A DNA stretch of 58,476 bases from the NCBI RefSeq assembly GCF_002160015.1, contig NZ_NFJT01000021.1:1-58476 (forward strand), in the 5' to 3' direction. Under the pieces are notes generated by a model. The model was not told the origin of the DNA. It worked only from the letters and a program-made list of their open reading frames with translations, and did not search any database. Every line of letters begins with the position of its first letter. Within the stretch, counting starts at the first letter, position 1. A program made the translations under genes and the position numbers. Shown here one piece after another: positions 16,459 through 25,578 of this stretch. Source of the stretch: Anaerofilum sp. An201 (GTDB taxonomy: Bacteria; Bacillota; Clostridia; Oscillospirales; Ruminococcaceae).

Positions 16459-18202
16459 ATATCCGCCAGCCCTCAGCCCGCTGTCGGATCTCGATAAAGT
16501 TCCGGTAAGTTCCCTCTTGGCTCATCAGCTCCTGATGGGTGCCATGCTGAGCAATGCGCCCATCCTCCACCACTAAAATCCGGTCTGCGTTTTGGATCGT
16601 AGCCAGACGGTGGGCGATGGTGATGATAGTCTTTCCCCGCACCAGAGCAGAGAGCGCCTCCTGGATCTCATGCTCATTCTCCGGGTCCACGCTGGCGGTG
16701 GCCTCGTCCAGAATGACAATGGGGGCATCCTTCAGCAGGCACCGGGCAATGGAAATCCGCTGCTTTTCTCCACCGGAGAGGTTGGAACCGCCCTCTCCCA
16801 CTATGGTGTCGTACCCTTGGGGCAGCGCCATGATGAAGTCATGGCAGCGGGCCGCTTTGGCCGCGGCGATCACATCCTCCTCGGCAGCATCCGGACGGCC
16901 AAAACGGATGTTATTGCGGATGGTGTCGTGGAACAGATACACATTCTGAAATACCATAGCAATGTTGCGCAAAAGGCTGTCGCAGGTCATCTTCCGGATG
17001 TCATAGCCGCCCACGGTGATGCGTCCCTGATCCACATCATAAAACCGGGCCAGCAGTGCGCAGAGGGTGCTCTTCCCGCTGCCGGACGGCCCTACAATGG
17101 CGGTGGCGCTGTTTTGCGGCAGCTGGAAGGAAACATCGTGGATCACCTCCCGTGTCTCGTAACCGAAGGAGACATGGTCGAAGCAGATGTCGTAACGCTC
17201 CAAAGAGATGTCTTTCCCATCCTGATCCGGCAGTTCCGTTCCCTCCAGTTCTTCCAGACGGTCCAGCACCGAGTCGGTGACAGAAAGGATATGGGCGGCG
17301 TCGTTGATGGACTCCACACTGCCGAAGATCGTGAAGGAGAACATGGCAGCCATCAGGAGCACCGGCAGCTCCAAGGTTCCGTTCATAGTCTGCCAGCCGG
17401 CGGTGAGCACCAGGCCAACAGCTGCGGCCTTCAGAGAAAACAGGTGCAGGCAGTTCCAGGGCACAAAGCCAAACTCGTTTTTGATACGGATGTCCTTATT
17501 GGCCCGGCACGCCTCAAAAAACCGCTGGGAGGACACCCCCTCCTGTCCGAAGGATTTGACCACGGGCAGGCCGTGGATGTACTCAATGGCCGCCCCGGAC
17601 AATGCCTCTTGGGCCCGGTGTCCCACCGGAGCAGTGCGGGCACTCTGCCGCCCGATACCGCGGAGGGCAAAGGCGGACAGCAGCACGCCCACCACTGCCA
17701 CCAGCGCCGCCTCCGGGCAGAAGAACGCCATGCACAAAACAATGACCAGTACCTGCAGATAGCCGTTGATGACCGCATCTACCATCTTCATGCTCTGCAG
17801 CTCCAGGGTACTCAGCTCCGTGGTCAGAGCAGCCAGAATGTCGCCCAGGTTATTCTTGGAGAAATACCCCAGGGAAACCCGTTTGAGCAGGTCACCCAGT
17901 TCCAGTCGCTGCTGCGCCGCCCGCTCTGTTCCAATGCTCTCCTGAAGCCGGTTTTTCCAGTAAGCGCACACGAAGCGCAAAAGGATCAGCAGGACGAGCC
18001 CGCCCAGACAGAGCCAGGGCAACTTGGGGTCCAGCGCCGTCCCCTCCTGGGCACTCTCAATGACCAGCCCAAGGGCCCAGGCCGCCAGCATCACCGGCCC
18101 GGCAGCAGCCCAGGTGGCAAGAAACGAACAGAGACTTCCGAGATACAGCCGCCTGTGGTACCCCTTTGTCCAACGCAAAATCCGATTCATACTCCGAAAC
18201 AT
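16457..18202 (-). CDS. ABC half-transporter, exporter fold (pair B, second subunit)
   Basis: A 581-aa protein with a six-helix membrane domain and ATPase: Walker A GPSGSGKST, signature LSGGEKQR, Walker B IVILDEATASVD, switch H IAHRLA. ATG 18202 has an AAGGAGG ribosome site and lies 2 nt after the partner stop. It closes a long operon that appears to begin with ECF module 3. Same family of heterodimeric transporters as pairs A, C and D. Confidence 0.9.
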   Translation of the reverse strand: MFRSMNRILRWTKGYHRRLYLGSLCSFLATWAAAGPVMLAAWALGLVIESAQEGTALDPKLPWLCLGGLVLLILLRFVCAYWKNRLQESIGTERAAQQRLELGDLLKRVSLGYFSKNNLGDILAALTTELSTLELQSMKMVDAVINGYLQVLVIVLCMAFFCPEAALVAVVGVLLSAFALRGIGRQSARTAPVGHRAQEALSGAAIEYIHGLPVVKSFGQEGVSSQRFFEACRANKDIRIKNEFGFVPWNCLHLFSLKAAAVGLVLTAGWQTMNGTLELPVLLMAAMFSFTIFGSVESINDAAHILSVTDSVLDRLEELEGTELPDQDGKDISLERYDICFDHVSFGYETREVIHDVSFQLPQNSATAIVGPSGSGKSTLCALLARFYDVDQGRITVGGYDIRKMTCDSLLRNIAMVFQNVYLFHDTIRNNIRFGRPDAAEEDVIAAAKAARCHDFIMALPQGYDTIVGEGGSNLSGGEKQRISIARCLLKDAPIVILDEATASVDPENEHEIQEALSALVRGKTIITIAHRLATIQNADRILVVEDGRIAQHGTHQELMSQEGTYRNFIEIRQRAEGWRI

Positions 18203-18204
18203 CG

Positions 18205-19962
18205 TCAAGCCTCCTTTCCAACCGCCCAGTTCTGGGCACCCACATGGGCCTGCCACAGCTTTTGATAAAGTGGGCATCGGCTGAGCAGTTCCGGCTGTGT
18301 GCCTTTGTCCACAATACGGCCCTTCTCCAGCACCACGATCTGGTCGGCGTTCTGAATCGTGCTCAGCCGGTGGGCAATAACCAGCAGCGTTTTCCCATGG
18401 GAGAGTGCCATCAGGGAACGCTGGATTTTGTCTTCGTTCTCCGGATCGGTAAAGGCGGTGGCCTCGTCCAAAATTACAATGGGGGCATCCTTCAGAATTG
18501 CGCGGGCGATGGCGATCCGCTGCCGCTCCCCACCGGAGAGCTGCTTGCCCGCTTCACCCGCTGGGGTATCCCAGCCATGCTCCAGCCGTTTTAAGAACTC
18601 GTCACACTGAGCGGCCCGGGCAGCCGCCCAAACTTCCTCCTCCGTGGCGTCCGGCTTCCCCAATCGAATGTTTTCTTTCAGAGAGCAGTCAAAGAGGAAA
18701 TTGTCCTGTGTCACGAAACTGACCTGATCCGCCAGCTGCTTCAGTGTGAGATTCCGAATATCCACACCGCCTATGGCAATGCAGCCATCCGTCACATCCC
18801 AGAACCGAGCGATAAGCCGGGCTGCTGTAGATTTGCCGCCACCGGAGGGACCCACCAGAGCGGTGAAGGTGCCGGCGGGAAGTTCCAGATCAATGTGACG
18901 CAGCACAGTGTCCTCTTCTTTCCCGCTATACGAGAAGGACACATCCCGCAAAGTGATACCGCTGCCGGAGAGGTGGGCGGGCTCGGACGCCTCGGGCAGC
19001 GCCTCCAGATCCAGCAGATGCCGAGTGTCCCGGACGGCAAATTCCATGCTCTTCATGGAATTGAGAAAGGCTGCAGCCTGCACCAGCGGGGACACGATAC
19101 CCAGCACCAGCATCAAGCACAGAGCCAGCCGGGCCGGGTCCAGGACGCCGGTCTGATACAGGGCGATCCCAACCGGCAGGGTAGCCAGCAGCGTGGTAGG
19201 CAGGATGGACAGGCACAGGTTCATGGATTTCCAGGTGCAGCGAAACCAATCCAGCGTGAAATCACGAAAGCTGGTCACTGCCCGGACGAATTTCTCATAG
19301 GAGGCGCCGCTCTGGTTGAAGGCCTTTACCACCTCGATGCCCTCCACATACTCCACGATGATGCTGTTGACTTGGGCATTGGCCTCCATATAGGCGGCAT
19401 ATTTTTCGTTGTAGGTCCGCAGGCCCGCCGCCATGGGGATCAGCGCGGCCGGAATCGTGGCAAGGGAGGCAAGGCCCATCCGCCAGTCCATGGCAAAGAG
19501 GGCGATTACCACCACGATGGGCAGCAGCACATTGGAGCTCAGTTCCGGGATCATGTGGGCCAGCGGCGGCTCAATGTCCTCGATCCGATCCACAATGGTA
19601 CTCTTGAGGGAACCGATGGGCTTTGACAACACACTCCCCAAGGGAGCGTGCATCAGCTTTTGGGCCACTTGACGGCGCAGGCCCTCCAGAATGGTGTAGG
19701 CGGACACATGGGCCAGCATGGTTGAAAAGGCGTAAAAAGCTACCTTGACCGCATATCCCGCAAGACACACTCCAGCCCATCGGAGAAGCTCCATGCCGGA
19801 GGCCGACTGATGGATAAACAGGCGAAGGATCTCATAGACCCCCAGATACGGCACAAAGCCCCCTGCTACGCTGATAACAGCACACAAGACAGACAAGACC
19901 AGCTTTCCCCGGCAGGGACCGGCAAAGGAGAGCAGGATGGCCAGCCAGCTGCGTTGTTTCAC
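18205..19962 (-). CDS. ABC half-transporter, exporter fold (pair B, first subunit)
   Basis: A 585-aa protein with six membrane helices and ATPase: Walker A GPSGGGKST, signature LSGGERQR, Walker B IVILDEATAFTD, switch H IAHRLS. GTG 19962 is preferred over an ATG at 19992 because GAGAGGAG precedes the GTG at the right distance, while the ATG lies in a terminator hairpin. An intrinsic terminator ends about 15 nt before this start, separating it from the AraC gene of ECF module 3. Confidence 0.88.
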   Translation of the reverse strand: MKQRSWLAILLSFAGPCRGKLVLSVLCAVISVAGGFVPYLGVYEILRLFIHQSASGMELLRWAGVCLAGYAVKVAFYAFSTMLAHVSAYTILEGLRRQVAQKLMHAPLGSVLSKPIGSLKSTIVDRIEDIEPPLAHMIPELSSNVLLPIVVVIALFAMDWRMGLASLATIPAALIPMAAGLRTYNEKYAAYMEANAQVNSIIVEYVEGIEVVKAFNQSGASYEKFVRAVTSFRDFTLDWFRCTWKSMNLCLSILPTTLLATLPVGIALYQTGVLDPARLALCLMLVLGIVSPLVQAAAFLNSMKSMEFAVRDTRHLLDLEALPEASEPAHLSGSGITLRDVSFSYSGKEEDTVLRHIDLELPAGTFTALVGPSGGGKSTAARLIARFWDVTDGCIAIGGVDIRNLTLKQLADQVSFVTQDNFLFDCSLKENIRLGKPDATEEEVWAAARAAQCDEFLKRLEHGWDTPAGEAGKQLSGGERQRIAIARAILKDAPIVILDEATAFTDPENEDKIQRSLMALSHGKTLLVIAHRLSTIQNADQIVVLEKGRIVDKGTQPELLSRCPLYQKLWQAHVGAQNWAVGKEA

Positions 19963-19977
19963 AAAACCACTCCTCTC

Positions 19978-20015
19978 AAAAAAAATTGGCATGGTGAGAT
20001 GTCTCTCACCATGCC
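19978..20015 (-). terminator. Intrinsic terminator or attenuator between AraC and ABC pair B
   Basis: GGCATGGTGAGA (19988-19999) pairs perfectly with TCTCACCATGCC (20004-20015), loop of 4. On the minus strand it is followed by AATTTTTTTT (A8 at 19978-19985 on plus). It would stop most transcripts coming from ECF module 3 and AraC before ABC pair B. Confidence 0.85.
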
Positions 20016-20062
20016 CTATTGTATCGGTTCTTGCCCATGCTTGCCGCTCCGCCCGGCCGGCA

Positions 20063-21043
20063 TCACTCCGTTTCGTCAGGAAAAGAGAGAACGGGGTTCC
20101 CGCCTCCCCGTCGATATTCCAGCGGAGTTTGTCCCTTCACCGCCCGAAAAGCCGCGGCAAATTTGCTGGAGCTGTCATAGCCCACCGCTCCGGCGATCTC
20201 TGTAACGCTGGCCTCCGGTTCTTTCCGAAGCAGCAGAGCCGCCCGATCCATCCGCAGTGCCCGCATATAGGTGTTCACCGGACTGCCATATACACTTTTG
20301 AAGCAGGCCTTCATGGTGGTCAAAGGGATCTGGTACTGTCTGGACAGAGCCTCCAACGTGATATGCTGATCCAGATGCTCCGCCAGGTAGGAGCGGATAG
20401 CCTTGACTGTCTCTACCTGAGAACGGTAAAAATATGGCTTTTCCGTTCCGCTTCCCAATTCCAGGGCGTCGAGATACAGCAGCAGCTCCAGAATCTTTAC
20501 CCGGAAGTAGGGCATTTTGATCCGCTCCGGTACGGCACAAAGCTCCTGGAAAATGTGATCCACCGAGGGTGCTCCGTGAATGACCTGCGGCCGGGCATCC
20601 GGGCAGAATTTCCGCTGAATGGCGGCCAGATCCAAAGGATAATCTCCCGCCAGACGCGCCAGCTCCATTGGCGCCATGGACAGGTCAAAGCACATGGAGA
20701 TGCCATGATAGTGGGACAATGGGAGAGAAAAGTATCCTTTGTGCTTCAGGCGGCGATCCACTTTCAGGTCACCTGCCTCCACATAGGAGAACGCATCGTT
20801 ACCCACAGCGTATTCCATCCGGCCCTCCCGGCAATAGTCGATGCAGAGAAGATCCTGCCGGGTCTCAAAAGATGAGTCGCAATAGGCCATGTGGAAATCG
20901 TTATACAGGATGGTAGCGCCGGGGAACACCTCGTAGACGGTCATGGTTCCCTCGCCGCTCTCATTTCGCAGCTGATAAACGCTGCACCCACCGCTCTTGG
21001 CCAAGAGGCACAGATCCGGCTGGCTGTCCTGTAACAATGCCAT
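20063..21043 (-). CDS. AraC-family regulator, PchR-like layout (module 3)
   Basis: A 326-aa protein with an N-terminal sensor (LLCIDYCREGRMEYAVG, EAGDLKVDRR) resembling the regulator at 3620 and a C-terminal AraC domain (LEALSRQYQIPLTTMKACF and VTEIAGAVGYDSSSKFAAAF). It follows the module 3 ATPase after 18 nt in the same direction, so unlike the others it is inside the operon it probably controls, giving positive feedback. Confidence 0.86.
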   Translation of the reverse strand: MALLQDSQPDLCLLAKSGGCSVYQLRNESGEGTMTVYEVFPGATILYNDFHMAYCDSSFETRQDLLCIDYCREGRMEYAVGNDAFSYVEAGDLKVDRRLKHKGYFSLPLSHYHGISMCFDLSMAPMELARLAGDYPLDLAAIQRKFCPDARPQVIHGAPSVDHIFQELCAVPERIKMPYFRVKILELLLYLDALELGSGTEKPYFYRSQVETVKAIRSYLAEHLDQHITLEALSRQYQIPLTTMKACFKSVYGSPVNTYMRALRMDRAALLLRKEPEASVTEIAGAVGYDSSSKFAAAFRAVKGQTPLEYRRGGGNPVLSFPDETE

Positions 21044-21061
21044 TGCGGATCAACTCCTTTC

Positions 21062-22444
21062 TCAAAGTTCCAGGACCCGATCGCAGGCGCACTGGAGAAA
21101 TTCGCGGTCATGGGTCACCACCAGAACCACCCGCCCCTCGTCCGCCAGTTCCCGTGCGCAGCGGGCCACTTCCTGCATTCTTGCATAGTCCAGACCACTG
21201 GTGGGCTCGTCGAATACCAGCAGCGGCTTTTGGGACAGCATGGCGGTAGCCACCGCCAAACGCTGCTTCTGACCACCGGAGAGGGCCATAGGGTGCTTTT
21301 CCCGGAACGCAAGCAAATTGAGCCGATCCAGCACCTCCTGAATGCGCTGGTCAGAGAGCCCTTCCATAGCCAGCCGGCACTCTCCCCATACGCTGTCGGA
21401 AAAGAGCTGATGGTTCACATCCTGCATGACGCAGTAGGCAATCCGCTGCCGCTGCTTCGGGCCAAGGATGCGGCCGTTGAGGCGGATCGTTCCGGCACTC
21501 TCCCGCATCAGGCCACACAAGCAGCGGGAAAGGGTGCTTTTTCCCACACCATTGTCACCCGTGACGGCCAGCACCTCTCCCGGGCGGGCGGAGAAGGAAA
21601 GGTTTTGAAATATCGGCGGCTCCCGCTTGTACCGGCAGCACAGTCCCTCCACAGACAGTCCATCCCGTTCCCCCGCAGCGCGGGAGGGCGCCAGAGTCAC
21701 CTGAGTAGGCGTGAGTGTGCGAAGGCCCAGAGCGATCCGTTCTGTCTCAGCCAGCCGCCGGAATTCTGCTCCGCTCCAGATCCGCTCCACGACCCCGTCC
21801 CGCAGATAGACGGCCCGATCTATGAGATCCGCCAGAAAGTACAACCGATGCTCCGCAATGAGAATGGTGTGTCCCTGACTTTTCAGGTAAGCGATTTGAT
21901 CATGGAGTCTTTCGATGGTATCCCGATCCAAATTGGCCGTAGGCTCATCCAAAATGTAGAGTTCCGGCCCCATGGCATAGACCGAGGCAAAGGCCAGCAA
22001 CTGCTTTTCTCCGCCCGACATGGCGAAGATGTTCCGACCCCTCAGCCGCTTCAGGTGCAGGCGCTCGGTGGTATCATCCAGCCGGCGGAGGATCTCACCC
22101 CGGGTCATGCCCTGATTTTCCAGGCCAAAGGCCAGCTCACTGTCGGAATCCATATTGAAAAACTGACTTTTGGGGTTCTGGAAAACAGACCCCACCTGCC
22201 GGGCCAGTTGGTAAAGAGGCTGTTCCCGCACCGGTGCGCCGTGGAGCAGGACTTGCCCGGTCAGTATGCAGTCCTCCGTAAATGCCGGGATCAAGCCGTT
22301 GACCAGCTTGGTGATGGTGGTTTTTCCGCAGCCGGAAGCGCCGCAGAGCAGTACACATTCTCCCGACCGGATGGTTAGATCCACATGGGTGAGGGTGCCC
22401 ACTTCTTTTGTATAGGAAAAGGACACATCTTGCAGCTCTACCAT
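21062..22444 (-). CDS. ECF transporter double ATPase (module 3)
   Basis: A 460-aa protein with two ATPase domains: GASGCGKTT, MSGGEKQL, ILDEPTANLD and GDNGVGKST, LSGGQKQR, VFDEPTSGLD. The first signature begins MSGG instead of LSGG, a conservative change. It overlaps the EcfT stop by 7 nt. Energises the module 3 importer. Confidence 0.92.
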   Translation of the reverse strand: MVELQDVSFSYTKEVGTLTHVDLTIRSGECVLLCGASGCGKTTITKLVNGLIPAFTEDCILTGQVLLHGAPVREQPLYQLARQVGSVFQNPKSQFFNMDSDSELAFGLENQGMTRGEILRRLDDTTERLHLKRLRGRNIFAMSGGEKQLLAFASVYAMGPELYILDEPTANLDRDTIERLHDQIAYLKSQGHTILIAEHRLYFLADLIDRAVYLRDGVVERIWSGAEFRRLAETERIALGLRTLTPTQVTLAPSRAAGERDGLSVEGLCCRYKREPPIFQNLSFSARPGEVLAVTGDNGVGKSTLSRCLCGLMRESAGTIRLNGRILGPKQRQRIAYCVMQDVNHQLFSDSVWGECRLAMEGLSDQRIQEVLDRLNLLAFREKHPMALSGGQKQRLAVATAMLSQKPLLVFDEPTSGLDYARMQEVARCARELADEGRVVLVVTHDREFLQCACDRVLEL

Positions 22445-23133
22445 GGAAACACCCCCAATTTGGCCGCCAGAAGGGCAGCAGTCAACCCCACGCCCACGAC
22501 AAATGCGGCGCTGTCCACCGGCGAGGCCCGCAGCTCCACCAGACTGGTCTTAGGCGCCGGGTCCTCGATTCCCCGGGTTACTGCCGCTGCAGACAGCTCC
22601 TCCGCAGTGCCGGTAGCGGAGACCATCAGGGGAACCATGATTCCCTCCAGCTTTGCCAATCCCCGGATGCCCCGCAATCGCATCGCATCCCGGATATAGC
22701 CTGTCTCTTCCCGAATGGCTGGGAAGTACCGCAGCGTCACCGAGACGGCTACGATCAGCCGCTGAGGGAAATGGATCTTCCGCATTCCAGCCACCAGATA
22801 AGGCATAGGCGTCCGGCGAAGCATCAGAAAGCCGAGCATCAGGCAAGGCATCATTCGGCGGGCATAGTTGGCAAAAATAGAGAAGCTGGTAGCAACCCAT
22901 CCCGGCGCAGCCGGCAGAATCCAGTATTGCAGGCACAGGATTCCTCCGAAGATCAAGAGGCTTTTCCCCACCATGGCAAAGCAGCGATGGAGCAGCATCA
23001 GGAGCAGGAGAAAACCGATCCATATCATTTCCATCCAAAAAGGTTGCTCACTAAAGGCTGCCAGATTGGCGAAAACCAGCAGAGCAAGACCCACCCTGGG
23101 GTCGAACACCAAACAGCGCCGTGCCTCCTCCAT
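22438..23133 (-). CDS. ECF transporter transmembrane component EcfT (module 3)
   Basis: A membrane protein of 231 aa from ATG 23133, with FDPRVGLALLVFANL at the start and coupling motifs DAMRLRGIRG and AAVTRGIEDPAP. A TTG at 23157 in the same frame overlaps the S gene by 23 nt and could be used instead, giving 239 aa; ATG right after the S stop is more likely. Confidence 0.88.
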   Translation of the reverse strand: MEEARRCLVFDPRVGLALLVFANLAAFSEQPFWMEMIWIGFLLLLMLLHRCFAMVGKSLLIFGGILCLQYWILPAAPGWVATSFSIFANYARRMMPCLMLGFLMLRRTPMPYLVAGMRKIHFPQRLIVAVSVTLRYFPAIREETGYIRDAMRLRGIRGLAKLEGIMVPLMVSATGTAEELSAAAVTRGIEDPAPKTSLVELRASPVDSAAFVVGVGLTAALLAAKLGVFPW

Positions 23134-23134
23134 G

Positions 23135-23734
23135 TTACAGAATCCCCGCCTTCTCAAAGTGCTTGCGGAACATTCCCTTGGCCAGCAGGATACCCAGTAT
23201 CGCTCCTACAATAGGAGCCCCCACCAGAACCACGATCATACCCGGGGAGGTCAATGCTGCCAAGGTAGAGACATAGGCTTCCGGCATTCCCTGCTGGCTG
23301 ATTTGCGCCAGGAAACTGTCCCGCATGATCCAGACAGGCAGCGGGGAGCCGATCATCCCCAGCGAGAAGAACACATAGGCCAGAGCGTTGCCGCGGAAAG
23401 ACCGGTAATGGCTACAGATCCGGCAAAGCTCCGCCAGGATGCAGCTCACCGCAAAAGCAATGAGAATTACCACCGTGAATTGGCCAGTAACAAAGTAGAT
23501 CAAGGCCGTAATAAAGCCCATCAGAACCACCGCACCGGTCTTTGGCACCTTAGTACACATCATCAGGAATGGGATACCCGCAAATACGGCGATCAGGCCA
23601 GGCATCAAGATCCAAAGCAGGGGATGCAGACCGCTGAGAAGCATAAAAGCAAAGTTGATGACAAAGTAGATGGCGGAGAAAATTCCCACCGTAATGATGT
23701 CCTTTCCCGTCATCCCTTTTTTCTGCGTGTTCAT
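23135..23734 (-). CDS. ECF substrate-binding S component, Trep_Strep type (module 3)
   Basis: A 199-aa polytopic membrane protein starting KKGMTGKDIITVGIFSAIY and ending KGMFRKHFEKAGIL, the Trep_Strep S-component pattern. It is the first gene behind operator 4, with an AAGGAGA ribosome site. The operon continues with T, double ATPase, AraC and, past a terminator, ABC pair B. That arrangement suggests the ECF and exporter-fold systems act on related ligands. Confidence 0.85.
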   Translation of the reverse strand: MNTQKKGMTGKDIITVGIFSAIYFVINFAFMLLSGLHPLLWILMPGLIAVFAGIPFLMMCTKVPKTGAVVLMGFITALIYFVTGQFTVVILIAFAVSCILAELCRICSHYRSFRGNALAYVFFSLGMIGSPLPVWIMRDSFLAQISQQGMPEAYVSTLAALTSPGMIVVLVGAPIVGAILGILLAKGMFRKHFEKAGIL

Positions 23735-23758
23735 GATGTACCGCTCTCCTTCAACATA

Positions 23759-23774
23759 GTTAGATTATGCTAAC
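23759..23774. promoter_or_regulatory. DtxR-type operator 4
   Basis: GTTAGA-TTAT-GCTAAC, one mismatch, 25 nt upstream of the module 3 S gene start. Confidence 0.72.
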
Positions 23775-23786
23775 CGTTATTTCTGA

Positions 23787-23806
23787 GAAAAGGCGCTCAG
23801 CGCGCC
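23787..23806 (-). terminator. Intrinsic terminator of the methyltransferase operon
   Basis: On the minus strand GGCGC-GCTGA-GCGCC is followed by TTTTCTC. It lies 65 nt after the last methyltransferase gene and before operator 4. Confidence 0.65.
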
Positions 23807-23871
23807 CCTCCTTACTGAGTATAGCGACACATCGCCGTTCTTTCTGCTCCGATTGGACGACTTTATCCCGT

Positions 23872-24696
23872 TTAGTCATGGAATTTAGCGCTGTGACAGA
23901 GATGTACCATCTTCACCATACAGAATCGGTCCGAAACTGCCATGCTGATCTTGGTGGACAGCTTCAATCCGGTTCGGGGGATATGGCGGTAATAAGGCTC
24001 CTCAGCCAGCACCCTGACCCCACTGCCGATTTTTCCGGCCAGCACCGATGCGGAATCCACATAGAAAAACATCTGCGCATCTCCGTGGCCCACTTGCTTC
24101 ATGTACTTTTTCCGCATCATGGCCATACCGCTTTTACTCACGGAGTCAAAGACGATTTCAATCTCTCCAAACCCCGTGAGCATCCGCAGGAGTCCCACAA
24201 CCTTGCTTTCCTCAAAATAGTGGAACAGGCCGCCAGCGGTGACCAGAATAGGAGCATCCGGCACATCAGCGCGGATCTGCTTGATCCAGTCCTCGGCAAA
24301 GGCGTCTCCGGCGAGATAGGTCTCCCGCTCCGGCTCCGGCAGCAGCTCTCGCCGGTACTCCACCACATGGGGCAGATCCACGGCATACCAGTGCGACCTT
24401 CCATTGTCGCAGCGGTAATAGACCGTCTCCAGGCCACAGCCGAGCTGGACGATCACACCGTCCGGCCTGCGCTCCAGAAAGGCCCGAATGATCCGGTCCA
24501 GATTGGCAGACCGAGCGGCGGAAGCCAGCAGGGTATACTGACTCAGGCGGCCCTGCGACAGCAGCTCGGGCGGCAGCTTCTCCTTCAGCTCCAGCGCCTT
24601 CCCATCGTATAAGATCTGCGGGCAGTGCTCGCTGGCATAGATCCTGCCCAGCATGGGGACAAACAGCGTGTCCTCTACAACACCCAACTTGGACAT
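23872..24696 (-). CDS. LCM-type S-adenosylmethionine methyltransferase
   Basis: A 274-aa protein of the leucine carboxyl methyltransferase/PPM1-like family: VIVQLGCGLETVYYR as SAM-binding motif I (about residues 82-96), then WYAVDLPHVVEYRRELLP and VTAGGLFHYFEESKV. Members methylate carboxylates or hydroxyls of small molecules and proteins; the substrate here is unknown. ATG 24696 has AGGAGGG 6 nt upstream. It is the last gene of the operon that starts at 27977. Paralogue of the first gene, 27132-27977. Confidence 0.82.
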   Translation of the reverse strand: MSKLGVVEDTLFVPMLGRIYASEHCPQILYDGKALELKEKLPPELLSQGRLSQYTLLASAARSANLDRIIRAFLERRPDGVIVQLGCGLETVYYRCDNGRSHWYAVDLPHVVEYRRELLPEPERETYLAGDAFAEDWIKQIRADVPDAPILVTAGGLFHYFEESKVVGLLRMLTGFGEIEIVFDSVSKSGMAMMRKKYMKQVGHGDAQMFFYVDSASVLAGKIGSGVRVLAEEPYYRHIPRTGLKLSTKISMAVSDRFCMVKMVHLCHSAKFHD

Positions 24697-24720
24697 GGTC
24701 AACCCTCCTATTTGGACGAA

Positions 24721-25536
24721 TTACTTTCTGCCCACAAGCAGCCGGGAAGAGCCCAGCATCATCATGGCAGCCCGGCGGTGGGAGCCGAAAGCTTCTTCTG
24801 CGGTATCAATGAGCCGGACGTCCTGATAGCCCATCTCCCGTAGTTTTTGAGCAAAGGCGTCCATATCACCGTACATGTTAGGCTTCATATCATCGTTAAG
24901 AGCGAAGACGCCGCCTTTTTTCAGAACCCGCAGGCTCTCCAGCAGCAGCTTGTGCATATCGGCTCCCATGATATTGTGGTAGACATAGTTGCTGATAACC
25001 GCATCAAAACTCTCATCGGGGAAATCCAGATGATTGGCGTCGCCATGCCGGAACACACACCGGGAGGCCACGCCCTCGCTGGCGGCGTTTTTCTCACAGA
25101 GAGCCTTGCTATAATTGTAAACAGCTCCCCAGTAGTCCATGCCAGTGACCTTTGTCTCCGGCCAGGTCAGGGCCGCACGGATCGACAATGCCCCGGAGCC
25201 GCAGCCGACTTCCAGGAGACTGCCCTGACCGTCATAGTCCAGATGAGAGAGAACGACCCGGTGAACCTGTTCCATGATCCCGCCGCCGCCAAAGGCATAC
25301 TGGCGCCTGATCCATGTGATCCAGACCAGCAGGGTCACCAGCGCCGCTGCAACAACAGAGAACAGAACGCCAAGAACCGTGATATGGAACACCGAAAAGG
25401 AGAGTGCGGCTAAAACCACGGCCAGAGCTGTGATGCCACCGATAATGTAGAACACGGGATTGGACATCCAGCTTCCATAGTCTTCGCCGTGGCTGCCGAG
25501 ACGGATTTCTGCTTGTTGATTACGCTTTTGCTGCAT
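24721..25536 (-). CDS. Membrane-anchored class I methyltransferase
   Basis: A 271-aa protein with two adjacent hydrophobic helices near residues 30-75 and then a class I SAM-binding fold: LLEVGCGSGALSIRAA, VTGMDYWG, GDANHLDFPDESFDAVISNYVYHNI, LKKGGVFALNDD. The membrane hairpin means it works at the inner face of the membrane, perhaps on a lipid or transported molecule. ATG 25536 with GGGAGG is used here; an ATG at 25578, just after the upstream stop and with AAAGGAGG, would add 14 residues and is also possible. Confidence 0.82.
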   Translation of the reverse strand: MQQKRNQQAEIRLGSHGEDYGSWMSNPVFYIIGGITALAVVLAALSFSVFHITVLGVLFSVVAAALVTLLVWITWIRRQYAFGGGGIMEQVHRVVLSHLDYDGQGSLLEVGCGSGALSIRAALTWPETKVTGMDYWGAVYNYSKALCEKNAASEGVASRCVFRHGDANHLDFPDESFDAVISNYVYHNIMGADMHKLLLESLRVLKKGGVFALNDDMKPNMYGDMDAFAQKLREMGYQDVRLIDTAEEAFGSHRRAAMMMLGSSRLLVGRK

Positions 25537-25578
25537 TCGATTTTCCTCCCTGTCATTCAGAATTTGTGTGCAATTCAT

